A program made the position numbers and the translations under genes. A stretch of DNA of 64,000 nt from assembly GCA_013151635.1 (NCBI GenBank), contig JAADHV010000109.1:1-64000 (forward strand), in the 5' to 3' direction. This document shows positions 55,990 to 64,000 of this stretch, one piece after another. A model generated the notes under the pieces. That model did not search any database. It was not told where the DNA came from and saw only the letters and a list, made by a program, of their open reading frames with translations. The DNA comes from Deltaproteobacteria bacterium (GTDB taxonomy: Bacteria; Desulfobacterota; Desulfobacteria; Desulfobacterales; Desulfobacteraceae). Position 1 is the stretch's first letter, and every line of letters starts with the position of its first letter.

Positions 55990-57831
55990 TCATCGCTTAT
56001 CTTGCTTTGCCCCTTCTTGCTTAAGCCCTTGCATTACTTTTTCTGCCAATGGCTTATTCATTCCGGGGAGTGCTGCAATTTCATCAATTGATGCTGTTTT
56101 CATCCTGGATATGCCCTTAAAATGCTTCAACAGAACTTGTTTTTTCTTTGGGCCTATTCCCTGAATGGAATCAAGGGCTGAAAACCCTGCCCGTTTTTCC
56201 CTTCTTTTTCTCTGGAATGTAATGGCAAACCTGTGGGCTTCATCCCTGACCTGCTGCAACAGGTACAGGGCCTTTTTTGCTTTACTTGTGTTTAAAGGAT
56301 TGGATCTGCCGGGGATATAAATTTTATCAAATTCCTCGGCTTTTTTTTCATTCTTCTTTGCAAGGCCTGCCACTTTAAATCTGTATTCAATATTCAAATC
56401 ATTTAAAACAGCTACAGCCATTCCAAGCTGGCCTTTTCCCCCGTCAACCACCAGGAGGTCAGGGTATGGTGTCACAGAAGTATCTTTTGAAAAGCGGCGG
56501 CTCAGTACCTGGTACATACAGGCATAATCATCCTGGAAGTTAAGATCGCGTATAATAAATTTCCTGTAAGCTTCCTTACATGGCCTTCCATCTTTAAACA
56601 CCACCATGGAAGATACGGGATCCTGGCCTGAAAGACTGGAGTTATCAAAACATTCGATCCTTGACGGCAGTTTCTCCATGCCAAGCAGCTCCTTTAGCAT
56701 CAGGATGGATGCCCTTTCCTCTTCTTCTTTTTGCAATCTTTTTTCAAGCTCTCTTGAGGCATTTATGCAGGCCATTTCCACCAGCCTTTTTTTTTCGCCG
56801 CGGACCGGGACATGGATGCTTACTTTTTTCCCCTTTTTTTTACTCAAGAGGTGTTCTAAAAATTCCTTGTTTTCAATCTTCTGGTTCAGCAGGATAAAAG
56901 AGGGGAAAAAAAGGCTGGTCTTATAATACTGGCTTAAAAACGCGGATAAAATTTCATCAGGCTCCTTAAACCCAAGGTCGAGTGGATAATGTGCCGTGTC
57001 AATGAGATAGCCTGATCGGACAATCATTATGGTTACCACCCCTTTGCCCTTGCCTGCAGTAAAAGCCATAATATCCCTGTCCTTCATGTCAGGGCTTACC
57101 ACCACCTGCTTTTCCATAGTATTTTCAATGGCAAAAATAGTATCCCTTACCTGGGCTGCTTTCTCATATTCCCTGGATGAAGAGTATGCCGCCATCTCCA
57201 GTCTGAGCTTTTTTACTACCTGGTTTGATCTTCCCTTTAAAAAAAGGACGGCATCCATGACCTGTTTTTTATATTCTTCAGGCGCAACTTCATTGCAGCA
57301 GAGGCCGAGACAAGCCTTGATCTGAAAATTAAGGCATGGCCTTGACCTGTTTTTAAACTGGGTATTTCTGCATTTTCTCAGCTTAAATATCTTCTGAATC
57401 TGCTTTAAGGTTCTATTCACACTGCGGCTTGAAGAATACGGGCCGAAATAAAGGGCCTTGTCATTCTTTATTTCCCTCACCCTTTGAATTGCAGGATAGG
57501 TTTCATTCATATCGATCCTGACCAGGGGATAATTTTTCCCATCCTTTAAAATCACGTTATACTTGGGGTTGTATTCTTTGATCAGGTTTGATTCAAGTAT
57601 AAAGGCCTCATGGCCTGAAGACGTGATAATGATTTCAAAATCCTTTATCATCTCAAGAAGAGCCGCGGTTTTTACATCGTGATTGTGCTTTTTAACAAAA
57701 TAGGAAGACAGCCTTTTTTTAAGATCCTGGGCTTTGCCTACATAAATGGTTTTGCCTTTGGCATCCTTCATCAGGTAAACCCCGGGATCGTGAGGGGTTT
57801 GCCGGTACTTGTCCATTATCAGGCTTGTCAT
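55990..57831 (-). CDS. uvrC: Excinuclease ABC subunit C
   Basis: A 613-residue UvrC. The N-terminal GIY-YIG nuclease shows GVYLMKDAKGKTIYVGKAQDLKKRL; a UVR motif follows (SREYEKAAQVRDTI near 215), then the C-terminal RNase H-like nuclease (ECFDNSSLSGQDPVSSMVVF and DLLVVDGGKGQLG) and tandem helix-hairpin-helix repeats (LDSIQGIGPKKKQVLLKHF, IAALPGMN). It makes both incisions in nucleotide-excision repair. It starts 5 bases after uvrB. Confidence 0.95.
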   Translation of the reverse strand: MTSLIMDKYRQTPHDPGVYLMKDAKGKTIYVGKAQDLKKRLSSYFVKKHNHDVKTAALLEMIKDFEIIITSSGHEAFILESNLIKEYNPKYNVILKDGKNYPLVRIDMNETYPAIQRVREIKNDKALYFGPYSSSRSVNRTLKQIQKIFKLRKCRNTQFKNRSRPCLNFQIKACLGLCCNEVAPEEYKKQVMDAVLFLKGRSNQVVKKLRLEMAAYSSSREYEKAAQVRDTIFAIENTMEKQVVVSPDMKDRDIMAFTAGKGKGVVTIMIVRSGYLIDTAHYPLDLGFKEPDEILSAFLSQYYKTSLFFPSFILLNQKIENKEFLEHLLSKKKGKKVSIHVPVRGEKKRLVEMACINASRELEKRLQKEEEERASILMLKELLGMEKLPSRIECFDNSSLSGQDPVSSMVVFKDGRPCKEAYRKFIIRDLNFQDDYACMYQVLSRRFSKDTSVTPYPDLLVVDGGKGQLGMAVAVLNDLNIEYRFKVAGLAKKNEKKAEEFDKIYIPGRSNPLNTSKAKKALYLLQQVRDEAHRFAITFQRKRREKRAGFSALDSIQGIGPKKKQVLLKHFKGISRMKTASIDEIAALPGMNKPLAEKVMQGLKQEGAKQDKR

Positions 57832-57836
57832 AAAAT

Positions 57837-59828
57837 TTAAAACCGCTTGATATCCGCTAATTCCTTGATTTTATCCCTGTATTCGGCAGCTTTCTCAAAC
57901 TCAAGGTTCTCAGCTGCTATTTTCATTTTATATTCCAGATCTTTAACAATATCTTCCAGGTTCAGTTCCCGGGATTCATACTCTTTGATGTCTTCGTCCA
58001 CAGACCCTTCAGCTGCGGGCGAACTGTCCCTGGTGGAATAATCAAACAAACTGATATTTTTCTGAATGGTCGAAGGTATGATATTGTTTTTCTCATTATA
58101 GGCTTTCTGAATTTTCTGACGTCTTTTTGTCTCAAAAACAGCTTTTTTCATGGATGCGGTTTCCTTTTCCGCATACATTATCACCTTGCCGAATACATTC
58201 CTTGCAGCCCGTCCGAAAATCTGGATAAATGACCTGTAAGACCTTAAAAAACCTTCCTTGTCCGCGTCCAGTATGGCCACAAGAGAGACTTCGGGGATAT
58301 CAAGGCCTTCCCGCAAAAGGTTTATCCCTATGAGTACGTCAAATAATCCCTTTCGAAGATCCTGGATGATATCGATTCTTTCCACTGTACCTATATCTGA
58401 ATGAAGATATTTCACCTTTATACCCAGATCAGCATAATAGTCGGTCAAATCTTCAGCCATCCGCTTTGTAAGGGTGGTAACAAGAACACGTTCCTGAGCC
58501 TCGACCCGTTTCACAATTTCTTCATAGAGATCATCCACCTGGGCTTTGGCATCCCTTATCACAACTTCAGGATCAAGCAGTCCCGTGGGTCTGACAATCT
58601 GTTCGGCCACCTTTCCCCCGGCCTTTTCCATTTCATAGTCTGCCGGCGTGGCAGAAACATAGACAATCATAGGAACTTTTTCTTTAAATTCTTCAAATTG
58701 AAGTGGGCGGTTATCCATGGCAGACGGCAGCCTGAATCCATGTTCCACAAGCGTTCCTTTTCTTGATCGATCCGCCTTGTACATGGCCCCTAACTGGGAA
58801 ACGGAAATATGGCTTTCATCAAAAAAAAGCAGAAAATCATCATCCATATAGTCCAGAAGGGTTGGCGGCGGCTCTCCCGGCTTACGCCCGGTCAGGTGCC
58901 TGGAATAATTCTCAATTCCATTGCAATAACCGATTTCATTTAACATTTCCAGGTCATACCGGGTTCTTTCCTCAAGACGCTGGGCTTCCACAAGCTTGTT
59001 ATTGCCGTGGAGATATTCAAGACGCAGTTTTAATTCTTCCACAATACTTTCAATGGCCCGTTTCCTTGTCTGTTGCTTGGTGACATAATGGGAAGCAGGA
59101 TAAATAACCATCTGGTCAAAACTTTTTAGCAAATCCCCTTTTAAGGGATCAATTTCGGATATTCCTTCAATGGTATCCCCGAAAAAATCGATCCTCACAG
59201 CTTTATCTTCTTCATAGGCAGGGAAAATTTCAACCCTGTCGCCCCGGACCCTGAACACCCCGCGGTGGAAATCCGTATCATTGCGGGTATAGTGGATATT
59301 GACAAACTTTTCCAATAATCTTTCCCTGGAAATTTCCATATCAACATCCAGGGTCACCCTTAAATCAAGGTAATCTTCAGGTGCGCCCAGGCCGTAAATA
59401 CAGGACACACTGGCCACTACTATCACGTCTTTTCTTGCAAGAACGGATCTTGTGGCCGAATGGCGCATCTTGTCTATAAGTTCATTGATGGATGAATCCT
59501 TTTGAATATAGGTATCACTGGACGGGATGTAGGCTTCGGGCTGGTAATAGTCATAATAAGACACAAAATATTCCACACAATTATCCGGAAAAAGCATCTT
59601 GAATTCATTGTAAAGCTGGGCTGCCAAGGTCTTGTTAGGGGCAATAATCAGGCTTGATTTTTCTACCCTTGCGATAACATTTGCCATGGTAAAGGTCTTG
59701 CCTGAGCCTGTCACTCCTAAAAGGACCTGGTGCTTTTCATTATTCATAACACCTTTTGAAAGATATTCAATGGCTCCTGGCTGGTCTCCAGTGGGAGAAA
59801 AATCTGAAACTAAATTAAATAACCCCAT
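57837..59828 (-). CDS. uvrB: Excinuclease ABC subunit B
   Basis: A 663-residue UvrB: Walker A GVTGSGKT near residue 40, the beta-hairpin region [21 protein letters not shown], helicase motif FFDESH, motif [12 protein letters not shown] and the C-terminal UVR domain ([13 protein letters not shown]). It loads on damaged DNA after UvrA and recruits UvrC. uvrA is not in the window. The pair uvrB-uvrC is adjacent and co-directional. Confidence 0.96.
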   Translation of the reverse strand: MGLFNLVSDFSPTGDQPGAIEYLSKGVMNNEKHQVLLGVTGSGKTFTMANVIARVEKSSLIIAPNKTLAAQLYNEFKMLFPDNCVEYFVSYYDYYQPEAYIPSSDTYIQKDSSINELIDKMRHSATRSVLARKDVIVVASVSCIYGLGAPEDYLDLRVTLDVDMEISRERLLEKFVNIHYTRNDTDFHRGVFRVRGDRVEIFPAYEEDKAVRIDFFGDTIEGISEIDPLKGDLLKSFDQMVIYPASHYVTKQQTRKRAIESIVEELKLRLEYLHGNNKLVEAQRLEERTRYDLEMLNEIGYCNGIENYSRHLTGRKPGEPPPTLLDYMDDDFLLFFDESHISVSQLGAMYKADRSRKGTLVEHGFRLPSAMDNRPLQFEEFKEKVPMIVYVSATPADYEMEKAGGKVAEQIVRPTGLLDPEVVIRDAKAQVDDLYEEIVKRVEAQERVLVTTLTKRMAEDLTDYYADLGIKVKYLHSDIGTVERIDIIQDLRKGLFDVLIGINLLREGLDIPEVSLVAILDADKEGFLRSYRSFIQIFGRAARNVFGKVIMYAEKETASMKKAVFETKRRQKIQKAYNEKNNIIPSTIQKNISLFDYSTRDSSPAAEGSVDEDIKEYESRELNLEDIVKDLEYKMKIAAENLEFEKAAEYRDKIKELADIKRF

Positions 59829-59935
59829 AATTTAAAAATGCCACCCGAAAATTTAATTATAATCCTTATTATTGTCTCAATTTAAAACCGGATTTTCATG
59901 TTATCAAGTTGAAAGCCATGAAACAATATATAATA

Positions 59936-61237
59936 TTATCGGGGAACCACAGGAAGTTCCATGGTGAACCTTGCACCTTTCAAGGGGGATGTTCCGACCG
60001 ATATTGAACCTTTATGCCAGATAGCAATTCTTTTTGCAATTGCAAGGCCAAGGCCATATCCGCCGGACTCCCTGTGCCTGCTCCCGTCAAGACGGAAAAA
60101 GGGTTCGAAAATCTGGTCCCTTGCCCCTGCCGGGATTCCAGGGCCATCATCGTCAACATGGATGAAACAGGTATGTTTCCCAGGTTCAAATATAATTTCA
60201 ATATTCCTGTCTGCATATCTGGATGCATTCCTTATCAGGTTTCTGACGGCCCACCCAAGATAAACCGGTTCAAACCCGGCAACGAACCGATCTGTTTCAG
60301 GATTAATCTTAAAACAAAAATGTTTATCCCGGATGCTTTTTTGTTCGGCATTGATTATGGTCTTTAACCAGGAAACCATCTCATTTTTGAAAAGGCCGGC
60401 AGATGTATCAGGCTCTCTTTCAAATTTTGCATAGGTGAGCATCTCATTCACAAGGGATTCTATCTCTTCGACATCTTTGCCGATTTCAAAAATATAATTT
60501 TTCTCGTAAAAATCCTGGTGAATGGAATCAAGGAGCATTTCCAGGCTGAACTTAATCCTTGCAAGCGGGGTCCTGATTTCATGGGATACACTATTTGCCA
60601 GTTCTTTTTGAGATTCCAGAAGCTTTTGGGTTTTTTGGGCCATATTATTAAAACCCAATATCACATGGCCCATTGATGAAATCCTTGATACCTTCACTCT
60701 TGCCGTATAATCACCGGCAAAAAACAGGGCGGAGGTCTTTTTAATTTTTTTAATATCCCCGCTTAAAAAAAAGGTCCATGCCAATGCAGGCAGGGTGAGA
60801 AATACAAGAACAAGCCCCAGGAATATCAGGACTGCCCTAAGATCCAGATCATCACCGGGGAAAGGCCCTCCCATGGCAAGTGCCATGTCTGACTTTCCAA
60901 GCCTCATAAAAAGCACAGTATTTTGTTTTCCCCCGACTATAAGGCCGTTTATGAAATCCTTTTTATCTGTTTTTTCAATTTCAAGGTCATCGAGTTTATA
61001 AAGCCCCAGAGGATACCCGAACCTTGGTTGAAGTTTTTCAAGTTCTTTTTTCCATGTCTTCTCGTCCAGCCCTGAAAGCCTTTCAGCTATCAGGGAAAAG
61101 GTGCCCCGCGCAAGCTCCCTGTCTGCATTTAATTTTTCATCTTTAAAAATATGGTCAACAATAGGACCAACAGCAAAAGGAATTGTAATAAGGGCAAAAA
61201 GCAAAAGTATATAAATGGTAATAAAAATCCGTTTCAT
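59936..61237 (-). CDS. Sensor histidine kinase, RstB/EnvZ-like
   Basis: A 433-residue inner-membrane kinase with two helices (about 1-28 and 134-155), a periplasmic domain between them, a HAMP linker, the acceptor box SVSHEIRTPLARIKFSLEML, and an ATPase domain (NLIRNASRYA, DDDGPGIP, GGYGLGLAIAKRI). It starts 11 bases after the OmpR-type regulator gene, so the two form a pair. The signal is unknown. Confidence 0.9.
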   Translation of the reverse strand: MKRIFITIYILLLFALITIPFAVGPIVDHIFKDEKLNADRELARGTFSLIAERLSGLDEKTWKKELEKLQPRFGYPLGLYKLDDLEIEKTDKKDFINGLIVGGKQNTVLFMRLGKSDMALAMGGPFPGDDLDLRAVLIFLGLVLVFLTLPALAWTFFLSGDIKKIKKTSALFFAGDYTARVKVSRISSMGHVILGFNNMAQKTQKLLESQKELANSVSHEIRTPLARIKFSLEMLLDSIHQDFYEKNYIFEIGKDVEEIESLVNEMLTYAKFEREPDTSAGLFKNEMVSWLKTIINAEQKSIRDKHFCFKINPETDRFVAGFEPVYLGWAVRNLIRNASRYADRNIEIIFEPGKHTCFIHVDDDGPGIPAGARDQIFEPFFRLDGSRHRESGGYGLGLAIAKRIAIWHKGSISVGTSPLKGARFTMELPVVPR

Positions 61238-61248
61238 TAGTTGATCTG

Positions 61249-61971
61249 CTATTCCCAGGCATCCTCGACAAAAAGGTAACCACTGCCCCAGATTGTTTTT
61301 ATCCTGAAAGGATGATCCGAATTATCTCTGAGTTTTTTTCTAAGCCTTGATACAACCACGTCCATGGACCTGTCTATGCCATCATACTCCACGCCTTTAA
61401 CAAATTGATATAAAAAATCCCTGTCCAGTACTTTTCCGGGCTCTGATGCAAGAAGGTTTAAAAGATCAAACTCTGTGGTGGAAAGATCAACCAGTGTCCC
61501 AGACAGGGTTACACTCCTGGATGCCACATTAATCACAAGAGAACCAAACCTGAGTTCTTTATTTTTTTTAAAAGAAAAATTTTCACCGGTCACCGGATGG
61601 TCCGCTCTTCGAAACAATGCCCGAATCCTTGCCAGCAGGACCCTTGGTTCAACCGGCTTTTTCACATAATCATCCGCACCCATCTCCAGGCCGGCCACCT
61701 GGTCCATATCATCTTCCCTGGCAGTGAGGATTAGAATCGGTTCCTTATAAGCTGTTCTAACATCCCGGCAGATAGACAAACCATCTCTTCCCGGCAGCAT
61801 TAAATCAAGAATTACCATATCCGGCACTTCATTGAGAATACGATCCACGGCCCTGTCACCCCGGTGCTCCACCAGGATGTCATACCCCTGTTTTTCAAGA
61901 TATTCCCTGACAAGTCCGGATAATCTCAAATCGTCTTCCACAAGCAGGATTGTTTTTTTTATTTCACTCAT
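61249..61971 (-). CDS. OmpR-family response regulator
   Basis: A 240-residue regulator with a receiver domain (VEDD pocket, VILDLMLPGRDG) and a winged-helix DNA-binding domain (LSTTEFDLLNLLASEPGKVLDRDFL...RSMDVVVSRLRKKL). ATG 61971 is preferred because the receiver begins there; 62019 would add 16 residues. It precedes its kinase gene. It ends in TAG, backed up by TAA four codons later. Confidence 0.92.
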   Translation of the reverse strand: MSEIKKTILLVEDDLRLSGLVREYLEKQGYDILVEHRGDRAVDRILNEVPDMVILDLMLPGRDGLSICRDVRTAYKEPILILTAREDDMDQVAGLEMGADDYVKKPVEPRVLLARIRALFRRADHPVTGENFSFKKNKELRFGSLVINVASRSVTLSGTLVDLSTTEFDLLNLLASEPGKVLDRDFLYQFVKGVEYDGIDRSMDVVVSRLRKKLRDNSDHPFRIKTIWGSGYLFVEDAWE

Positions 61972-62095
61972 TGATTTAATGTAATTATTTATTATTGCAA
62001 CCTGGACAAAGAATACCATACAGTATACTTAATTAACCACTTAAAAAGTGTTTCAAATTGTAAATTTGCCCGCCTTTGACAAGATAATATACTTT

Positions 62096-64000
62096 TTAAC
62101 CCACCCGGTTCAGCGGCAGTTTAATGATGAATTTAGTGCCTTTACCAGGAAAAGATTCAACATTTATGGCCCCTTTATGATTTTCAACAACAATAAAATA
62201 GGAAATATACAGGCCCAGACCGGTCCCGACTCCAACGGACTTGGTTGTATAAAAGGGCTCAAATATCCTGTTTTTGGTATTGTCATCCATGCCGGGTCCA
62301 TTATCCTCTATCATGATTTTAATAAATTTTTCTTCCTGTATGGTTGTCAGTCTAAACACAGGTTCCCTGGTTTTAGAGTTTTCCATCATGGCATGGGCAC
62401 CGTTTTTTAATATGTTAAAAAATACCTGCTGAATTTTACCTGCATCGCAGAAAACTTCCGTTAAGTTCGGGGAATACTTGCGAACAACTTCTATTTTTTT
62501 AAAATCAACATATTTTTTAATATCATAATCTTTTTCAATAATTTCTATTGTCTGGTCCAGGATATTTTCAATGCGCTGCATTGAAAAAGAGCTGTCACTC
62601 TTTCTGCTGAAGGTCAGCATGTTAGCTACAATATCAGCCGCACGTTTCCCTGCATCCAGTATGGATTCAATCATGGCAAAGATATTGCGTTTTTCAAAAT
62701 AAAGGTTTAATTTTTCAAGGTCAATACCGGCCTCGCCCGCTGCCTTAAGATTTTTTGCCATGTCAATTCTTGTGCGGTTTTGTATTACCTGGGCACTTTG
62801 AATAATCCCGGCCAGGGGACTGTTGATCTCATGGGCCATCCCGGCGGCAAGACCGCCTATGGACTGCATTTTTTCCGTCTGAATCATCATTTCTTCCATA
62901 TAAACCCGCGTGGTAATATTATCTACCCTTAAGACGGCACCATCTATTTTTCCGTTGATGAGAGGGTAAGCTGTCACATCATAAAAAGTCCGCTCTTCAT
63001 TTATAATGGTTTCCAGACGTTCCTCTTTTTTTATCTGCCCCTGCTCTATGGCCGGGAAAACAATGGAGTTTTTCTTTTTAAGCAGGGGAAAAGCTTCAAA
63101 AAGATCCTTGCCTTCTACTTTTTCAAAGCTTTTCCCGGTCATCTTCCTTGCCTCTTCATTCCAGAGGGTAACCCGGACCTTAGTATCCACCCCGATAATG
63201 ATGGACGGCATGGAATCAATGATCTTTGACAGCATTGCCTTTAAAGACACATTGGAATCTTCAACAGTTGATTTGGATTGTTCAAGTTCTAAAATTGCAA
63301 GCTGGATACTGTCAGCCATTGAATTAAAAGTCTGCCCCAGCACCCCCATTTCATCCGAGGATTGAATGTCCAGGCGATAGCCCATCTCTCCTCTCTGGAA
63401 TCTTGAAATCCCCTTGATCATGGTTGTAATTTTTCCTGTAAGGGCTGATGCCATTAACACGGCAATCAAAATCACCAGGATGACCATGACAACCGTATAT
63501 ATGGTCAGGCGGGTGGCTGTATCCCGGAGGGATTTTACAATCACATCCTTGTTTTCTTTATTCTGGTTCTCAATTGTCTGTATATATTGATCTTCAGCTT
63601 TCTTGATAATTTTTGCCGTGACATCGGCCGGTTTATGGAATTCATCAACATTGGCGCCAATGGTGACAAACCCGAACCCTCTCGGACTTTTGCCGTATTG
63701 CCCTGTAAAATATGGAATGGATGCAGCAGTAGTCAATTTTTTAAGTCCGCTCCAGTGGATCACAAATGAACCTGAGCCCCCAAATTGTGTTAAATTGTTC
63801 CATCCGTCACACTGGGGGGCAAAATTAAGATACCGGCAGTCCAACCCGACCAGGCCTTTTTTAACCAATTCTTTTGAAAAGGGTTTTGAAAGGGCCTGGT
63901 TTTTATATTCAGGCAGGGACCTTAAAAATTTGGAAATACCAAGATCACTCATTTTAAATTTTTCATAATAATCTTTTCCCAGCCATGGAACTGCAGGTTC
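62096..64000 (-). CDS. Sensor histidine kinase with HAMP and PAS domains (5' end outside window)
   Basis: The frame stays open from ATG 63952 through 16 further codons to the window edge (PWLGKDYYEKF is readable), so the gene starts beyond 64000 and is cut here. At least 634 residues are present: end of an extracytoplasmic sensor region, a membrane helix (LTIYTVVMVILVILIAVLM), HAMP (about 190-240 from ATG 63952), PAS, acceptor box GLAAGMAHEINSPLAGI and an ATPase domain (NILKNGAHAM, DNGPGMD, GVGTGLGLYISYFI). No partner regulator gene is adjacent except the OmpR pair on the same strand. Confidence 0.88.
   Translation of the reverse strand, partial: EPAVPWLGKDYYEKFKMSDLGISKFLRSLPEYKNQALSKPFSKELVKKGLVGLDCRYLNFAPQCDGWNNLTQFGGSGSFVIHWSGLKKLTTAASIPYFTGQYGKSPRGFGFVTIGANVDEFHKPADVTAKIIKKAEDQYIQTIENQNKENKDVIVKSLRDTATRLTIYTVVMVILVILIAVLMASALTGKITTMIKGISRFQRGEMGYRLDIQSSDEMGVLGQTFNSMADSIQLAILELEQSKSTVEDSNVSLKAMLSKIIDSMPSIIIGVDTKVRVTLWNEEARKMTGKSFEKVEGKDLFEAFPLLKKKNSIVFPAIEQGQIKKEERLETIINEERTFYDVTAYPLINGKIDGAVLRVDNITTRVYMEEMMIQTEKMQSIGGLAAGMAHEINSPLAGIIQSAQVIQNRTRIDMAKNLKAAGEAGIDLEKLNLYFEKRNIFAMIESILDAGKRAADIVANMLTFSRKSDSSFSMQRIENILDQTIEIIEKDYDIKKYVDFKKIEVVRKYSPNLTEVFCDAGKIQQVFFNILKNGAHAMMENSKTREPVFRLTTIQEEKFIKIMIEDNGPGMDDNTKNRIFEPFYTTKSVGVGTGLGLYISYFIVVENHKGAINVESFPGKGTKFIIKLPLNRVG

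Noticed and set aside
1-64000. CRISPR array or insertion sequence
   Set aside because: I saw no regularly spaced repeats and no transposase reading frame; the only repeat pair of note is the antiporter fragment.

Overview
The window looks like the chromosome of a strictly anaerobic, flagellated member of the Desulfobacterota, most likely a sulfate reducer related to Desulfobacterales. This is inferred from gene content: a pyrrolysine-type trimethylamine methyltransferase, RACo-like corrinoid activators, an electron-transfer flavoprotein with a membrane Fe-S partner, an Fe-S subunit carrying a hydrogenase-delta (MvhD) domain, a DVU0524-like protein next to flgM, and many sigma-54 and PAS-kinase regulators. 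There are 51 protein genes (one runs off the right edge), no rRNA or tRNA that I can see, no CRISPR array and no intact insertion sequence.

Left part (1-9.1 kb): a methylated-amine module. On the minus strand an mttB gene with an in-frame amber codon at the pyrrolysine position is followed by a dimethylglycine/sarcosine-dehydrogenase-like FAD-GcvT protein. Divergent from it are a polar amino-acid type ABC transporter, a GntR regulator and a second MttB-family protein without the amber codon. A 64-bp relic similar to the end of the antiporter gene 9.5 kb away sits at the 3' end of that gene.

9.1-20 kb: a histidine kinase/NtrC pair, a near-consensus sigma-54 promoter, a tiny Fis-like protein, a complete branched-chain-type (Liv) ABC importer and an acyl-CoA ligase. 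This reads as a regulated uptake-and-CoA-activation unit for an organic acid. A convergent cation/proton antiporter follows.

20-31 kb: thiolase, bifunctional FtcD (formimino-THF metabolism), a co-translated pair of RACo/RamA-like ASKHA proteins (one without its [2Fe-2S] domain), then a divergent lactate-type operon: FAD dehydrogenase, four-cluster Fe-S/MvhD fusion protein and a LarA-type nickel racemase.

31-41.6 kb: an orphan NtrC-like regulator with GAFPGA in place of GAFTGA, the etfD-like/etfB/etfA operon with a TetR gene, class II aldolase, a small flagellar island (DVU0524-like, FlgM, unknown protein) with recognisable sigma-28 and sigma-54 promoters, then cvpA-mazG.

41.6-64 kb: mostly housekeeping and signalling: phoH, HD-7TM protein, ybeY, pdxJ; a response regulator with PAS; HAD phosphatase; HSL-type esterase; an S1/FIST/hybrid-kinase operon; FapA; uvrC-uvrB; an OmpR/kinase pair; and a further sensor kinase that is cut by the window edge.

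Working together, the metabolic genes suggest use of methylated amines and lactate or other organic acids. Methyl groups would go through corrinoid and tetrahydrofolate carriers, and electrons through ETF and Fe-S proteins to the membrane. The corrinoid protein, corrinoid:THF methyltransferase and pyl genes needed to complete the first pathway are not in this window.
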